Assembly (NCBI GenBank): GCA_903835145.1
Contig: CAILMA010000531.1
Span: 1 to 19,365 of the forward strand
Source of the DNA: an uncultured Bacteroidota bacterium
GTDB taxonomy: Bacteria > Bacteroidota > Bacteroidia > Chitinophagales > Chitinophagaceae
Length of the DNA: 19,365 nt
Direction: 5' to 3'
Part shown: positions 6,247-13,747 of the stretch, one piece after another
How positions within the stretch are numbered: position 1 is the stretch's first letter
Layout: each line of letters begins with the position of its first letter
The notes under the pieces: generated by a model
Told to the model about the DNA's origin: nothing
Database searches by the model: none
Seen by the model: the letters and a program-made list of their open reading frames with translations, nothing else
Translations under genes and position numbers: made by a program

Positions 6247-8013
6247 ATGCACAAAAAAGCTTACCTGATTCTTGCATCTTTATATATTTCTTTTTCCAGC
6301 ATAGCTCAAACTACCTACCTGCCATTGGGTAGCGACGATTATTTGTTGCTGGACAGGCTGGAAACCAAATCAGGCAGGTTGTGCGATAGTCTTGTGCTCA
6401 GCGACAAAGCAGAATCGCGCAAGAATGCCGTTAACTACCTGGAGCACCTCTCCATGCCTATTGTTGATAGCTTCGATAGTGCGCATTTCAGCAAGGTAGA
6501 CCTCTACAATATGAGGCAAATGATATCGGAAAACGGGGAATGGGCTCCTGACGAAAAAGGTGAAATTGCCTCTAAACATCCTATTTTTCGCACCTTTTAT
6601 AAAAATCAGTACAATTTCGTTTACGTCAAGACAAAAGACTTTTTTCTTGTAATAAATCCTGTGCTCAATGGCACCATTACATCAGAGCATGATAATCCTG
6701 TAATAAAGTCGGCACCCACATCTCTTGTTTATAACAGTCATGACTTTGAGATGCGTGCGTGGATAGCCAAGAAGCTGAGCATCTATACGGCACTCACCGA
6801 TAACCAGGAAAAAATGCCGTCCTACATTTACAATTATGCCCTTAAAAACGGTCGCAACATGTCAGTTCCGGGCGCCGGATACTTCCTTTACCCTAATACC
6901 CGCTCGGGCAACTTCGACTATCTACAGGCTTCCGGCTATATCGATTTTGCGGCCATTAAAGACCACCTGAACGTTACCTTCGGCAATGGAAAACATTTTA
7001 TAGGCGATGGGCTTACCAGCCTCTTCCTTACGGATTTCTCATCGAATATGCCATTCCTCCAGCTGAAAGCTAAAATCTGGAAGGTAAGTTATGAGTGCCT
7101 TTACCTTGAGCTTACGCAGCAATATGACAAAACGCTTGGCGATGGCATGTATAACCACAAGTATGCTACCATGCACTACATTACCTACAATGCGGCAAGG
7201 TGGCTGAGTCTGGGCTTTTTTGAATCAGTGGTATTTGACCGTTCAAACTCTTACGAGATCTCTTACCTGAATCCTGTTGCGCTCACTATTGGCACCAACG
7301 GTTTCAACGGGGAAGCTGATAAATCGCTGATAGGCTTTACAGCAAAAGTGATAGCTGCCCATCATTTTCAGTTATATGGCCAGTTGATGCTCAATGAGTT
7401 TAACTCTAAAGAGTTTTTCAGCAACAAGGGCTGGTATGGCAACAAATGGGGGGTGCAGGCCGGAGCCAAGTATTTTGATGTACTGGGCATAAAGAATTTT
7501 GATTTACAGGGAGAGGTGGATATGGTAAGACCATATACTTACACCGCAAAAGATACGCTTGCTAACTACACTAACTACAACCAACCCCTTGCCGACCCAC
7601 TCGGCGCCGGTTTCATTAAGTTCATGGGAATGGCCCGCCTGCAGCCCTTCAGAAATATAACCCTCACGTTAAAGGCAATGTACTACACCCAGGGCCTTGA
7701 TACTGGCAACAAAAACTATGGCAACAACATTTTTGACCCCTACGTAACTGCACCTAACGGACAGAACACCTACGGCGTAAAGATGATAAACGGACCTAAG
7801 GCGCAAGGAGAAGTGATAAACCTCAATCTATCTATACAGGTAAGGCGCAATGTATTTTTTGACCTTGGCAGTATCTACCGAAAGTATGAAAGCACGACAG
7901 GTATATACCCCGGCTACAGCAGCACGGGCATAGCCACCGGGCCACTTACCACCAATGCAGTATATTTTGGGGTGCGCATTAATGCAGCGCGGAGAGACTA
8001 TACGTTTTATTAA
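6247..8013 (+). CDS. Outer-membrane beta-barrel protein of the Wzi / gliding-motility RemB type
   Basis: The 588-residue product has a signal peptide (MHKKAYLILASLYISFSSIA, cut after A-Q). It contains the hallmark stretch 'GNGKHFIGDGLTSLFLTDFS' (246-265), which I associate with the capsule-assembly Wzi family and the Bacteroidota relative RemB. Many amphipathic strands follow with alternating aromatic residues, and the protein ends in an aromatic residue (RDYTFY), as expected for an outer-membrane barrel. In proteobacteria Wzi binds capsule at the cell surface; in Flavobacterium RemB is linked to gliding motility. Which role applies here cannot be read from the sequence. The region 60-110 before the barrel is a family-like N-terminal extension. 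The gene has its own promoter and ends only 12 bases from the convergent small membrane gene at 8026, with no terminator in between. Confidence 0.75.
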   Translation: MHKKAYLILASLYISFSSIAQTTYLPLGSDDYLLLDRLETKSGRLCDSLVLSDKAESRKNAVNYLEHLSMPIVDSFDSAHFSKVDLYNMRQMISENGEWAPDEKGEIASKHPIFRTFYKNQYNFVYVKTKDFFLVINPVLNGTITSEHDNPVIKSAPTSLVYNSHDFEMRAWIAKKLSIYTALTDNQEKMPSYIYNYALKNGRNMSVPGAGYFLYPNTRSGNFDYLQASGYIDFAAIKDHLNVTFGNGKHFIGDGLTSLFLTDFSSNMPFLQLKAKIWKVSYECLYLELTQQYDKTLGDGMYNHKYATMHYITYNAARWLSLGFFESVVFDRSNSYEISYLNPVALTIGTNGFNGEADKSLIGFTAKVIAAHHFQLYGQLMLNEFNSKEFFSNKGWYGNKWGVQAGAKYFDVLGIKNFDLQGEVDMVRPYTYTAKDTLANYTNYNQPLADPLGAGFIKFMGMARLQPFRNITLTLKAMYYTQGLDTGNKNYGNNIFDPYVTAPNGQNTYGVKMINGPKAQGEVINLNLSIQVRRNVFFDLGSIYRKYESTTGIYPGYSSTGIATGPLTTNAVYFGVRINAARRDYTFY

Positions 8014-8025
8014 GCGTCAAGAATA

Positions 8026-8427
8026 TCAAGCGTTGCCGTTTGGTGTGAACCTGCGGGATAGCGTAACCAAGATGTAAGCCACCAGAAAGGGCAGCGGACC
8101 AGTAAAGTTGTTCCTTATTTCAGCCACGAATTGTGTCCATGCGTGGGCGAGTTGGTCATTTGTAAGCTTTACAGCAACTGCAAGCATACCCAGCAACACG
8201 AACACAGCGCAATAACTCACCACCCATAGCCATTTGAGCCAGTTGGCCTCTTTGCGCCAGTTGTAATAACCAATGGCACCGGTAAGCGCAAGTATGGAGG
8301 AATGAATAATCTGTCGGCTTGTAGCAGACATGCTTGTACGGTGCCCATAGCCAAAGTAGACCACATTCGCCCAGCTGATAAAAAGTATTACAACAAGTGA
8401 TAGTACCAGGGTTACTTTACGCTGCAT
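8026..8427 (-). CDS. Small membrane protein, probable exosortase-associated partner
   Basis: A 133-residue, strongly hydrophobic protein with about four transmembrane segments (approximately residues 5-25, 41-57, 66-88 and 110-126) and a basic C-terminal tail (SRRFTPNGNA). Its start codon lies inside the upstream exosortase gene with an 11-base overlap, so the two are almost certainly translated from one mRNA. From memory, Bacteroidota exosortases of the XrtX and XrtF groups are paired with a small membrane protein of about this size and position; this product is consistent with that partner. It has no catalytic motif that I can recognise. It could assist folding, substrate delivery or stability of the exosortase. 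The assignment rests mainly on context, size and topology. Confidence 0.65.
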   Translation of the reverse strand: MQRKVTLVLSLVVILFISWANVVYFGYGHRTSMSATSRQIIHSSILALTGAIGYYNWRKEANWLKWLWVVSYCAVFVLLGMLAVAVKLTNDQLAHAWTQFVAEIRNNFTGPLPFLVAYILVTLSRRFTPNGNA

Positions 8428-8971
8428 CGGGAAGTACTTTTTTGGTATATAAAACCCATATGTAAAACACGAGTATGTACATAGCAGCGGTGAAGATATA
8501 ATGGTGAGTAATTTCCACGAGCCCCCTATGAGCCATGTTGAGCCAAGCTATAAGGGCGCAACGGATAATGTTAAGTACAAATATATAGGGCACACCCAGT
8601 AATATGAACTTAGCACGCCTCTTCCAGTCACCGGGAAAACAAAATAAAAAGGAAATATACAATACAAATATATCGAGCGCATTGCAGGAATCAAGGATGC
8701 GCAAAATTCTGTTGCCTCCCACCAGTACTTGTGAGCCTTTCATCACCCTGTTCACGAGGTAAATGACGCTCACATTCTGATAAAAAAGCGACAACACCTT
8801 TGCCGTACAATAGGCGGTGATGTTGGTGAGCATCATATCAGGGAAATAAAAAGGCATAAATACGAAATGATAAACGAGCTGCCACCCCACAAACAGAAGT
8901 AACGCCCTCAGTAAAAATACTTTTATCAACCGTGGAATGGGTAGATTATCATAGAACGCCTTAATCTTCAC
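8417..8971 (-). CDS. Exosortase/archaeosortase family transmembrane protease (XrtX/XrtF-like)
   Basis: The start is GTG at 8971; the nearby ATG is out of frame. The 184-residue integral membrane protein has about five hydrophobic segments (around 16-38, 46-66, 97-113, 121-145 and 155-176). It carries the three exosortase signature residues in order: Cys96 in 'LDSCNALDIFVLYISFL', Arg137 in 'VLNIIRCALIAWL' (the N-x-x-R motif) and a His at 156 or 157 in 'EITHHYIFTAAMY'. In known systems this Cys-Arg-His set cleaves and transfers proteins with a C-terminal tripartite signal (short motif, transmembrane helix, basic tail) during export, often linked to exopolysaccharide production. The short length and the C-N-A-L form of the cysteine motif fit the compact Bacteroidota exosortases rather than the long EpsH type. 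The 3' end overlaps the partner gene at 8427. Subgroup naming (XrtX or XrtF) is uncertain. Confidence 0.85.
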   Translation of the reverse strand: MKIKAFYDNLPIPRLIKVFLLRALLLFVGWQLVYHFVFMPFYFPDMMLTNITAYCTAKVLSLFYQNVSVIYLVNRVMKGSQVLVGGNRILRILDSCNALDIFVLYISFLFCFPGDWKRRAKFILLGVPYIFVLNIIRCALIAWLNMAHRGLVEITHHYIFTAAMYILVFYIWVLYTKKVLPDAA

Positions 8972-9000
8972 ACCATTTATTTTAGCTTATCACAAAATAG

Positions 9001-9105
9001 AACAACATACTGTAGACTCCAACAAAGATATTGTGTTTCGGCAAAAGAATTGTCAACGTTAGGTTATACATCCTTATAGTATAGCTGAGTTTATAACATG
9101 TTGTT
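9001..9105. repeat. Long imperfect inverted repeat in a divergent intergenic region
   Basis: Bases 9001-9020 match the reverse complement of 9086-9105 at 15 of 20 positions, starting with a perfect 8 (AACAACAT / ATGTTGTT). As plus-strand RNA, two of the mismatches would be G-U pairs. The 65-base middle holds a smaller dyad (TATAC...GTATA, about 9065-9083). It lies between the exosortase operon (start 8971, minus) and the M3 peptidase (start 9224, plus). It could be a structured RNA, a regulator site or a small relict element; there is no obvious target-site duplication. Confidence 0.4.
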
Positions 9106-9223
9106 GGGCCTATTTTCCGGCTCCGTATTTACCAGTGTTTCGCAGAAATATTTTCAACTTTAAGATTTTCAAACCTGTTATTACTTCTGTGAATTGTAAT
9201 TTGCAGGTCTTAACGTATTACAT

Positions 9224-10954
9224 ATGAACAAGACTTTCGCGCCACTGGAGAAGATAGCCAGACATTTTTTGCCCGAAGATTTTAAAGTTACCGATTGGGA
9301 AGGACTGAAACCGTGGTTTGAAAACCTCGTTAATCGCCCGCTTACTGACCTCGCAACGCTTGAAAAATGGCTGCGTGATATAAGTGAGCTGGAAGCTGTG
9401 ATAAGCGAAGACGCTTGCTGGCGGCAAATAAACATGACCTGCGACACCAACAATAAAGCCTTTGAAGAAGCATTTACTTTCTTCTGCATGGAAATAGAAC
9501 CACAGATGAAACCTTATGGTTTTGAACTGAATAAGAAATTGCTGGCATGCCCATTTACAACTGAGCTCGACAAAAACATTTACTTCCCCTACCTGCGGTC
9601 GGTTGATAATGCGGTGATGCTTTACCGCGAAGAAAATGTGCAGCTGCAAGCAGAAATGAGCCTGAAAGCTCAACAATTTGGGGTGATATCAGGCGCTATG
9701 CTTATAGAAGTTGATGGCAAGGAATATACCATGCAGCAGGCTGCTAAGTTTCTCCAAAACCCTGATAGGAGCATAAGAGAAAACGTATTCCGTAAAATAA
9801 CCGAACGCCGCCTCGCTGAAAAAGATAAACTCAATGATTTGTTTAATGAGTTGGTAGCACTGCGCGGCAAGATTGCAGAAAATGCAGGCTTCGACAATTA
9901 TCGCGACTATAAATTCAGAGAACTTGGACGATTTGACTATACTGTTGAAGATTGCTTCGCGTTTCATGCTGCAGTAAAGGAGCATATAGTGCCGCTACAG
10001 GCTATGCTGGTGAACCACCGCAAAAAAAGGCTGGGACTTGATACCCTGAAACCATGGGATACAGACGCAGAACCTGCAGGCACGCAGCCGCTACAACCCT
10101 TTCATACGGGTGCTGAACTAAGCGATAAAGCCGTGAAAGTATTTGACCGGCTGAGGCCATTTTTCAGTGGTTGCCTTACCACCATGCAGCAAATGCACCG
10201 GCTGGACCTCGAGAGCCGCAAGGGCAAGGCACCGGGAGGTTACAACTGCCCGCTGGCAGAGACCGGCGTACCGTTTATATTCATGAATGCCGCAGGCACC
10301 ATGAGCGATGTTATTACTATGATGCATGAGGGCGGCCATGCTGTCCACTCGTTCCTTTCCCATCACCAGCCACTTAGCGCCTTCAAAGAATACCCTATGG
10401 AGATAGCCGAGCTTGCCAGCATGAGCATGGAACTCTTTAGTATGGAGCACTGGGATGAGTTTTTCGCAGAAACAACAGAACTGCACCGGGCAAAACTGGA
10501 AGAACTGGAACGGGCAATAAGTGTATTGCCCTGGATTGCGACTATAGATAAATACCAGCATTGGATTTATACCCACAAAGGCCACACAAATCAGGAGCGG
10601 GAAAATGCATGGCTGGATATATTGAATGAATTTTCGACAGGAATAGTAGATTGGAGCGGGTTTGAAGCCTCACGTGCCAACCAGTGGCAGAAACAACTGC
10701 ACCTGTTTGAAGTACCATTCTACTATATTGAATATGGAATTGCACAGCTTGGTGCACTGGCTATGTGGCGCCAATACCGCCAGAATAAGGAGCAGGCACT
10801 TGATAACTACATGGCTGCGCTTAGCCTTGGCTATACTAAAACGCTGAAAGAATTATACGCAACTGCTGGCATCAGCTTTAACCTGTCGCCTGCCTACGTA
10901 AAAGAACTGGCTGACTTTGTACAGCCCATATTTGCAGAAATGGGTGTAAAGTAA
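9224..10954 (+). CDS. M3 family metallopeptidase (oligoendopeptidase F-like)
   Basis: The 576-residue product has the M3 zinc site: H368-E-G-G-H372 within 'MMHEGGHAVHSF', and a downstream glutamate ligand in 'EIAELASMSMEL' (E396, in the usual E-x-x-S context). The helical N-terminal part with 'RSIRENVFRKITERR' and the 'GFDNYRDYKFRELGRFDYT' segment are typical of the oligoendopeptidase F branch. No signal peptide is present, so it should cleave short peptides in the cytoplasm, for example products of protein turnover. The C-terminal 'YYIEYGIAQLGALAMWRQY' and the following tyrosine-rich helix line the active site in relatives. Length is near the usual 560-600 residues. The gene is monocistronic: an intergenic region of 252 bases precedes it, with a near match to a -7 element (TAATTTG, 9197-9203), and a strong terminator follows. 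Confidence 0.92.
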   Translation: MNKTFAPLEKIARHFLPEDFKVTDWEGLKPWFENLVNRPLTDLATLEKWLRDISELEAVISEDACWRQINMTCDTNNKAFEEAFTFFCMEIEPQMKPYGFELNKKLLACPFTTELDKNIYFPYLRSVDNAVMLYREENVQLQAEMSLKAQQFGVISGAMLIEVDGKEYTMQQAAKFLQNPDRSIRENVFRKITERRLAEKDKLNDLFNELVALRGKIAENAGFDNYRDYKFRELGRFDYTVEDCFAFHAAVKEHIVPLQAMLVNHRKKRLGLDTLKPWDTDAEPAGTQPLQPFHTGAELSDKAVKVFDRLRPFFSGCLTTMQQMHRLDLESRKGKAPGGYNCPLAETGVPFIFMNAAGTMSDVITMMHEGGHAVHSFLSHHQPLSAFKEYPMEIAELASMSMELFSMEHWDEFFAETTELHRAKLEELERAISVLPWIATIDKYQHWIYTHKGHTNQERENAWLDILNEFSTGIVDWSGFEASRANQWQKQLHLFEVPFYYIEYGIAQLGALAMWRQYRQNKEQALDNYMAALSLGYTKTLKELYATAGISFNLSPAYVKELADFVQPIFAEMGVK

Positions 10955-10977
10955 GACTTCAAATTATTGTTTGCCTT

Positions 10978-11010
10978 GAAAGCCATGCAGCGGGTAGCTG
11001 CATGGCTTTC
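10978..11010. terminator. Strong symmetric terminator after the M3 peptidase
   Basis: A perfect 14-bp stem, GAAAGCCATGCAGC (10978-10991) with GCTGCATGGCTTTC (10997-11010), closes a GGGTA loop. It lies 23 bases after the stop at 10954. The gene at 11115 converges on it from the other side, so it may serve both strands, although a classic T-tract is short. Confidence 0.75.
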
Positions 11011-11114
11011 GTTATTATACAAAGCTGAGGATGGTTCTCCCTTGCAAAACAAATGGAACAATCAGCATACAACCCTCATTCCGGCGACAAAACGACGATT
11101 GTACAGCACCAATG

Positions 11115-13487
11115 CTAAAACGTCCACCTGAAAGTTGGTACCGGGAAAAAGCCCTGCTGGTATTCGTAGCCTACCCTGTTCTTAATAGGGTCGTAGGTTT
11201 GGTCAAACACGTTTTGGTGGTTTGTAATATTTTCAAGGTCAAGCGAGAACTCCATAGTGCTCTTTCGGTACTCTTTTTTAAAAGATAGTTTGAGATCTAC
11301 TCTGAAATAGGGTGTTTGCTGCGTTGAGTAAGCGCGGGATGTATTGAATACTACTCCACCGGCAAGCCTGGATGCAAGTGTGTCTATCGGTGTAAGGTAG
11401 CGGCCGCCTATCGTTGACATCTTTAGGTTCACGGCAAAAATATTACCGCGGTGACCCACCTTAAATTCCTTACCACCAAGGATGTTGGCAACATATCCTG
11501 TATTGTAAGCGGTATTGCGCTCTATGCCATCGCTGCCCTTGTAGCGGGAGTCAATGAGTGAGCCGGTTACGAGGAAGTAAAATCCGTTTTTAAGAAAATG
11601 CTCTACGGTAAGTTCTACACCGTAGTTATAACCTGTGCCCTTGTTTACAAGGCTATCCTGATTAGGCGGGGCGAAAGAAATACCTTCATTAATGGCTGAA
11701 TAGGACGATGCAAAGGAAGTGACCGGCACTTTATCAAGATACTGATAAAATGTTTCCACCTTTAGCCTCAGGTTGCGGGTTATGTTGTGGTCATAGGCAA
11801 GCACTATATGACTGCTGCGGGTGAAGTCAAGGTTTTTATTGGTCTGGGTGCCTGCGCTGTCATTGGCTCGCACGTAATAACTGTAAATCTGCTGTGCCTG
11901 ATTGTGCATACCTAAACCAAGAGTAAACGAGTTGCTACTGTTCAGGGTATAGCGTAGTGTACCACGTGGCTCTATTGCCTGACTACCATTGAGGCTCAGG
12001 TACTGATAGTGAATACCAGTTACAAGGCTGAATTTCTGATTAAACCGATGCTTCCACTGCGCATATGCCTGTGCAAGCCCAATATTCCCAGTCTGGTTAA
12101 CATAAACGCGTAATGGCTCCCCCGGAGTGGAATCAAAATTCTTGATTGTAAATGTGGTGTAGTCATAGTTGGCTCCTATCTGTATGTTGTTTTTTGCATC
12201 AAATTTGTGCAGGTAAGTCCAGACAAGCGACGCCTTTTCTGTTTTGAAGGTTGCCCACGCCTGTGGGAAGGTGTTCTTGTAATCGCTGCTAAGCGAGTCC
12301 TGAGAAAAAGCTTCGGCAGTGGTACAATAGCCTGCTACAAGTTTGGTTGAGGACTTGTCGGAAATCTGGTAGTCATAGCTTGCGCCGGTTATGGTAGTAG
12401 TATAGTTCACATGGGTATTCTGGTAAGGGCTACCGTTGGTATAAAGATCTGGTTTTGTTGTATCTACATCCTTGCCGAGGAAATCGGCGGCACTATTGCC
12501 TATGATACCAAACAGAGATACTTTACTTTTTTTATTGAGCCTTGAAACAACCTTGTAGTTCAGATCCTGATAAATAGGCACTGCTGAGCCCGTGCCCAGG
12601 TTTATACCAAGGTCTTTAAAAACACCAAGCGTACTGTACCGGTAGTTTACGAGGTAAGAAGTTTGTTTGTTACTGCCTATCGGCCCTTCCATTCCTCCCT
12701 CAAAACCATTAAAGCCCACCTGCGCCACATATTCCTGTTTGTCGTGGTTACCCTCCCTCAGCCTTATATCAAAAACTCCTGCCAGGGCATTACCGAACTG
12801 AGGCGGGAAGGCTCCGGTAAGAAAATCTGATTTATCAATATTGTTGTTATTGAGCATGCTCACCGGGCCGCCGGTGCTATTAAGTGCACCAAAATGGTTA
12901 GGATTGGGAGTATTGAGTCCATCTATTTGCCACAGCATACCGTCCGGCGAATTGCCGCGTACCACTATATCATTTCGGCTATCGTTACCCGCTACCACTC
13001 CGGCGAAATTGGCTGCCATTCTTGATGGGTCGCCAAGTGAGCCCGCATAAAGCTTTGTTTCATCTACATTAAAGGACCGGGCGCTTACCATGGCCATATC
13101 GTTCACTGTGGCGTTTTTGTCTTTATTGCGGTTATAAACAACCGTTACTTCTTTAAGTGTTTTCACGGCTTCCTGTAGTCCTATGGTCAGGTTCACCTGC
13201 TTGCCTGCAGTCACTTCTATATCGCTCAGGGTTTTTTCCTCAAAAGAAACATAACTTATTTTAATGTTGTGCCTCCCAATGGATATGCTGTCCAGGCGGA
13301 AGTTACCTACACTGTCAGTAGCAGTGCCGCGCAGTGGATTGAGGTCAGTGACTACCACAATAACCCCTGCCAATGGTGCGCCCGATGCTTCGTCATACAC
13401 TCTACCGGTTACCGTCTGTGTTTGTGTCTGGGCAAAACTTGCTGCGGAAGACAGCAGAAGAGAAAATAAAAATATAAACCTGCTCAT
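11115..13487 (-). CDS. TonB-dependent outer-membrane receptor with N-terminal carboxypeptidase-like domain
   Basis: The 790-residue product begins with a signal peptide (MSRFIFLFSLLLSSAASFAQ). A carboxypeptidase-regulatory-like beta-sandwich follows at about residues 24-105 ('VTGRVYDEASGAPLAGVIV', 'GNFRLDSI', 'ISYVSFEEK'). The plug domain comes next ('NDIVVRGNSPDGMLWQIDG' and 'DFLTGAFPPQFGNALAGVFD', about 165-235). The rest is a long aromatic-rich beta-barrel ending in 'VPTFRWTF', with a C-terminal aromatic as expected for outer-membrane insertion. Such receptors import ligands (siderophores, glycans, peptides, metals) using TonB-ExbBD energy. It is shorter than SusC-type transporters and there is no SusD gene beside it, so it is probably not a glycan Sus pair. 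The substrate cannot be predicted. The gene is alone on its strand, divergent from purL across a 260-base gap in which I see no clear regulator site. Confidence 0.9.
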   Translation of the reverse strand: MSRFIFLFSLLLSSAASFAQTQTQTVTGRVYDEASGAPLAGVIVVVTDLNPLRGTATDSVGNFRLDSISIGRHNIKISYVSFEEKTLSDIEVTAGKQVNLTIGLQEAVKTLKEVTVVYNRNKDKNATVNDMAMVSARSFNVDETKLYAGSLGDPSRMAANFAGVVAGNDSRNDIVVRGNSPDGMLWQIDGLNTPNPNHFGALNSTGGPVSMLNNNNIDKSDFLTGAFPPQFGNALAGVFDIRLREGNHDKQEYVAQVGFNGFEGGMEGPIGSNKQTSYLVNYRYSTLGVFKDLGINLGTGSAVPIYQDLNYKVVSRLNKKSKVSLFGIIGNSAADFLGKDVDTTKPDLYTNGSPYQNTHVNYTTTITGASYDYQISDKSSTKLVAGYCTTAEAFSQDSLSSDYKNTFPQAWATFKTEKASLVWTYLHKFDAKNNIQIGANYDYTTFTIKNFDSTPGEPLRVYVNQTGNIGLAQAYAQWKHRFNQKFSLVTGIHYQYLSLNGSQAIEPRGTLRYTLNSSNSFTLGLGMHNQAQQIYSYYVRANDSAGTQTNKNLDFTRSSHIVLAYDHNITRNLRLKVETFYQYLDKVPVTSFASSYSAINEGISFAPPNQDSLVNKGTGYNYGVELTVEHFLKNGFYFLVTGSLIDSRYKGSDGIERNTAYNTGYVANILGGKEFKVGHRGNIFAVNLKMSTIGGRYLTPIDTLASRLAGGVVFNTSRAYSTQQTPYFRVDLKLSFKKEYRKSTMEFSLDLENITNHQNVFDQTYDPIKNRVGYEYQQGFFPVPTFRWTF

Positions 13488-13747
13488 TCTGTTTCGTTAT
13501 TAAGCCGCAAATTTGGAAACAATTTTGCTTTTTTTCATTGACCTGAATCAATATTTTGAACAACAAACAATTAATTAGTGATAGTTATCTTATAAACGTA
13601 CGAAATTTTAATAAACAGTGGTTATCATGTTGAAGATGCTGCGCATTAATGAGAAAAGGTCAGGTATCAACACAGTATTATTGTAATAAGCTTAGGTAAT
13701 AGTTCCTAACCAGGCTCGCCCACTGAAAAAATTTATACCTTTACGCC

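Noticed and set aside
10118..10585. Minus-strand open frame of 155 codons inside the M3 peptidase
   Set aside because: Lies opposite the zinc-site region of a conserved enzyme and shows no family features.
13736..13743. -7 element (TACCTTTA) before purL
   Set aside because: It has a mismatch and lies so close to the ATG that transcription would begin inside the coding region.
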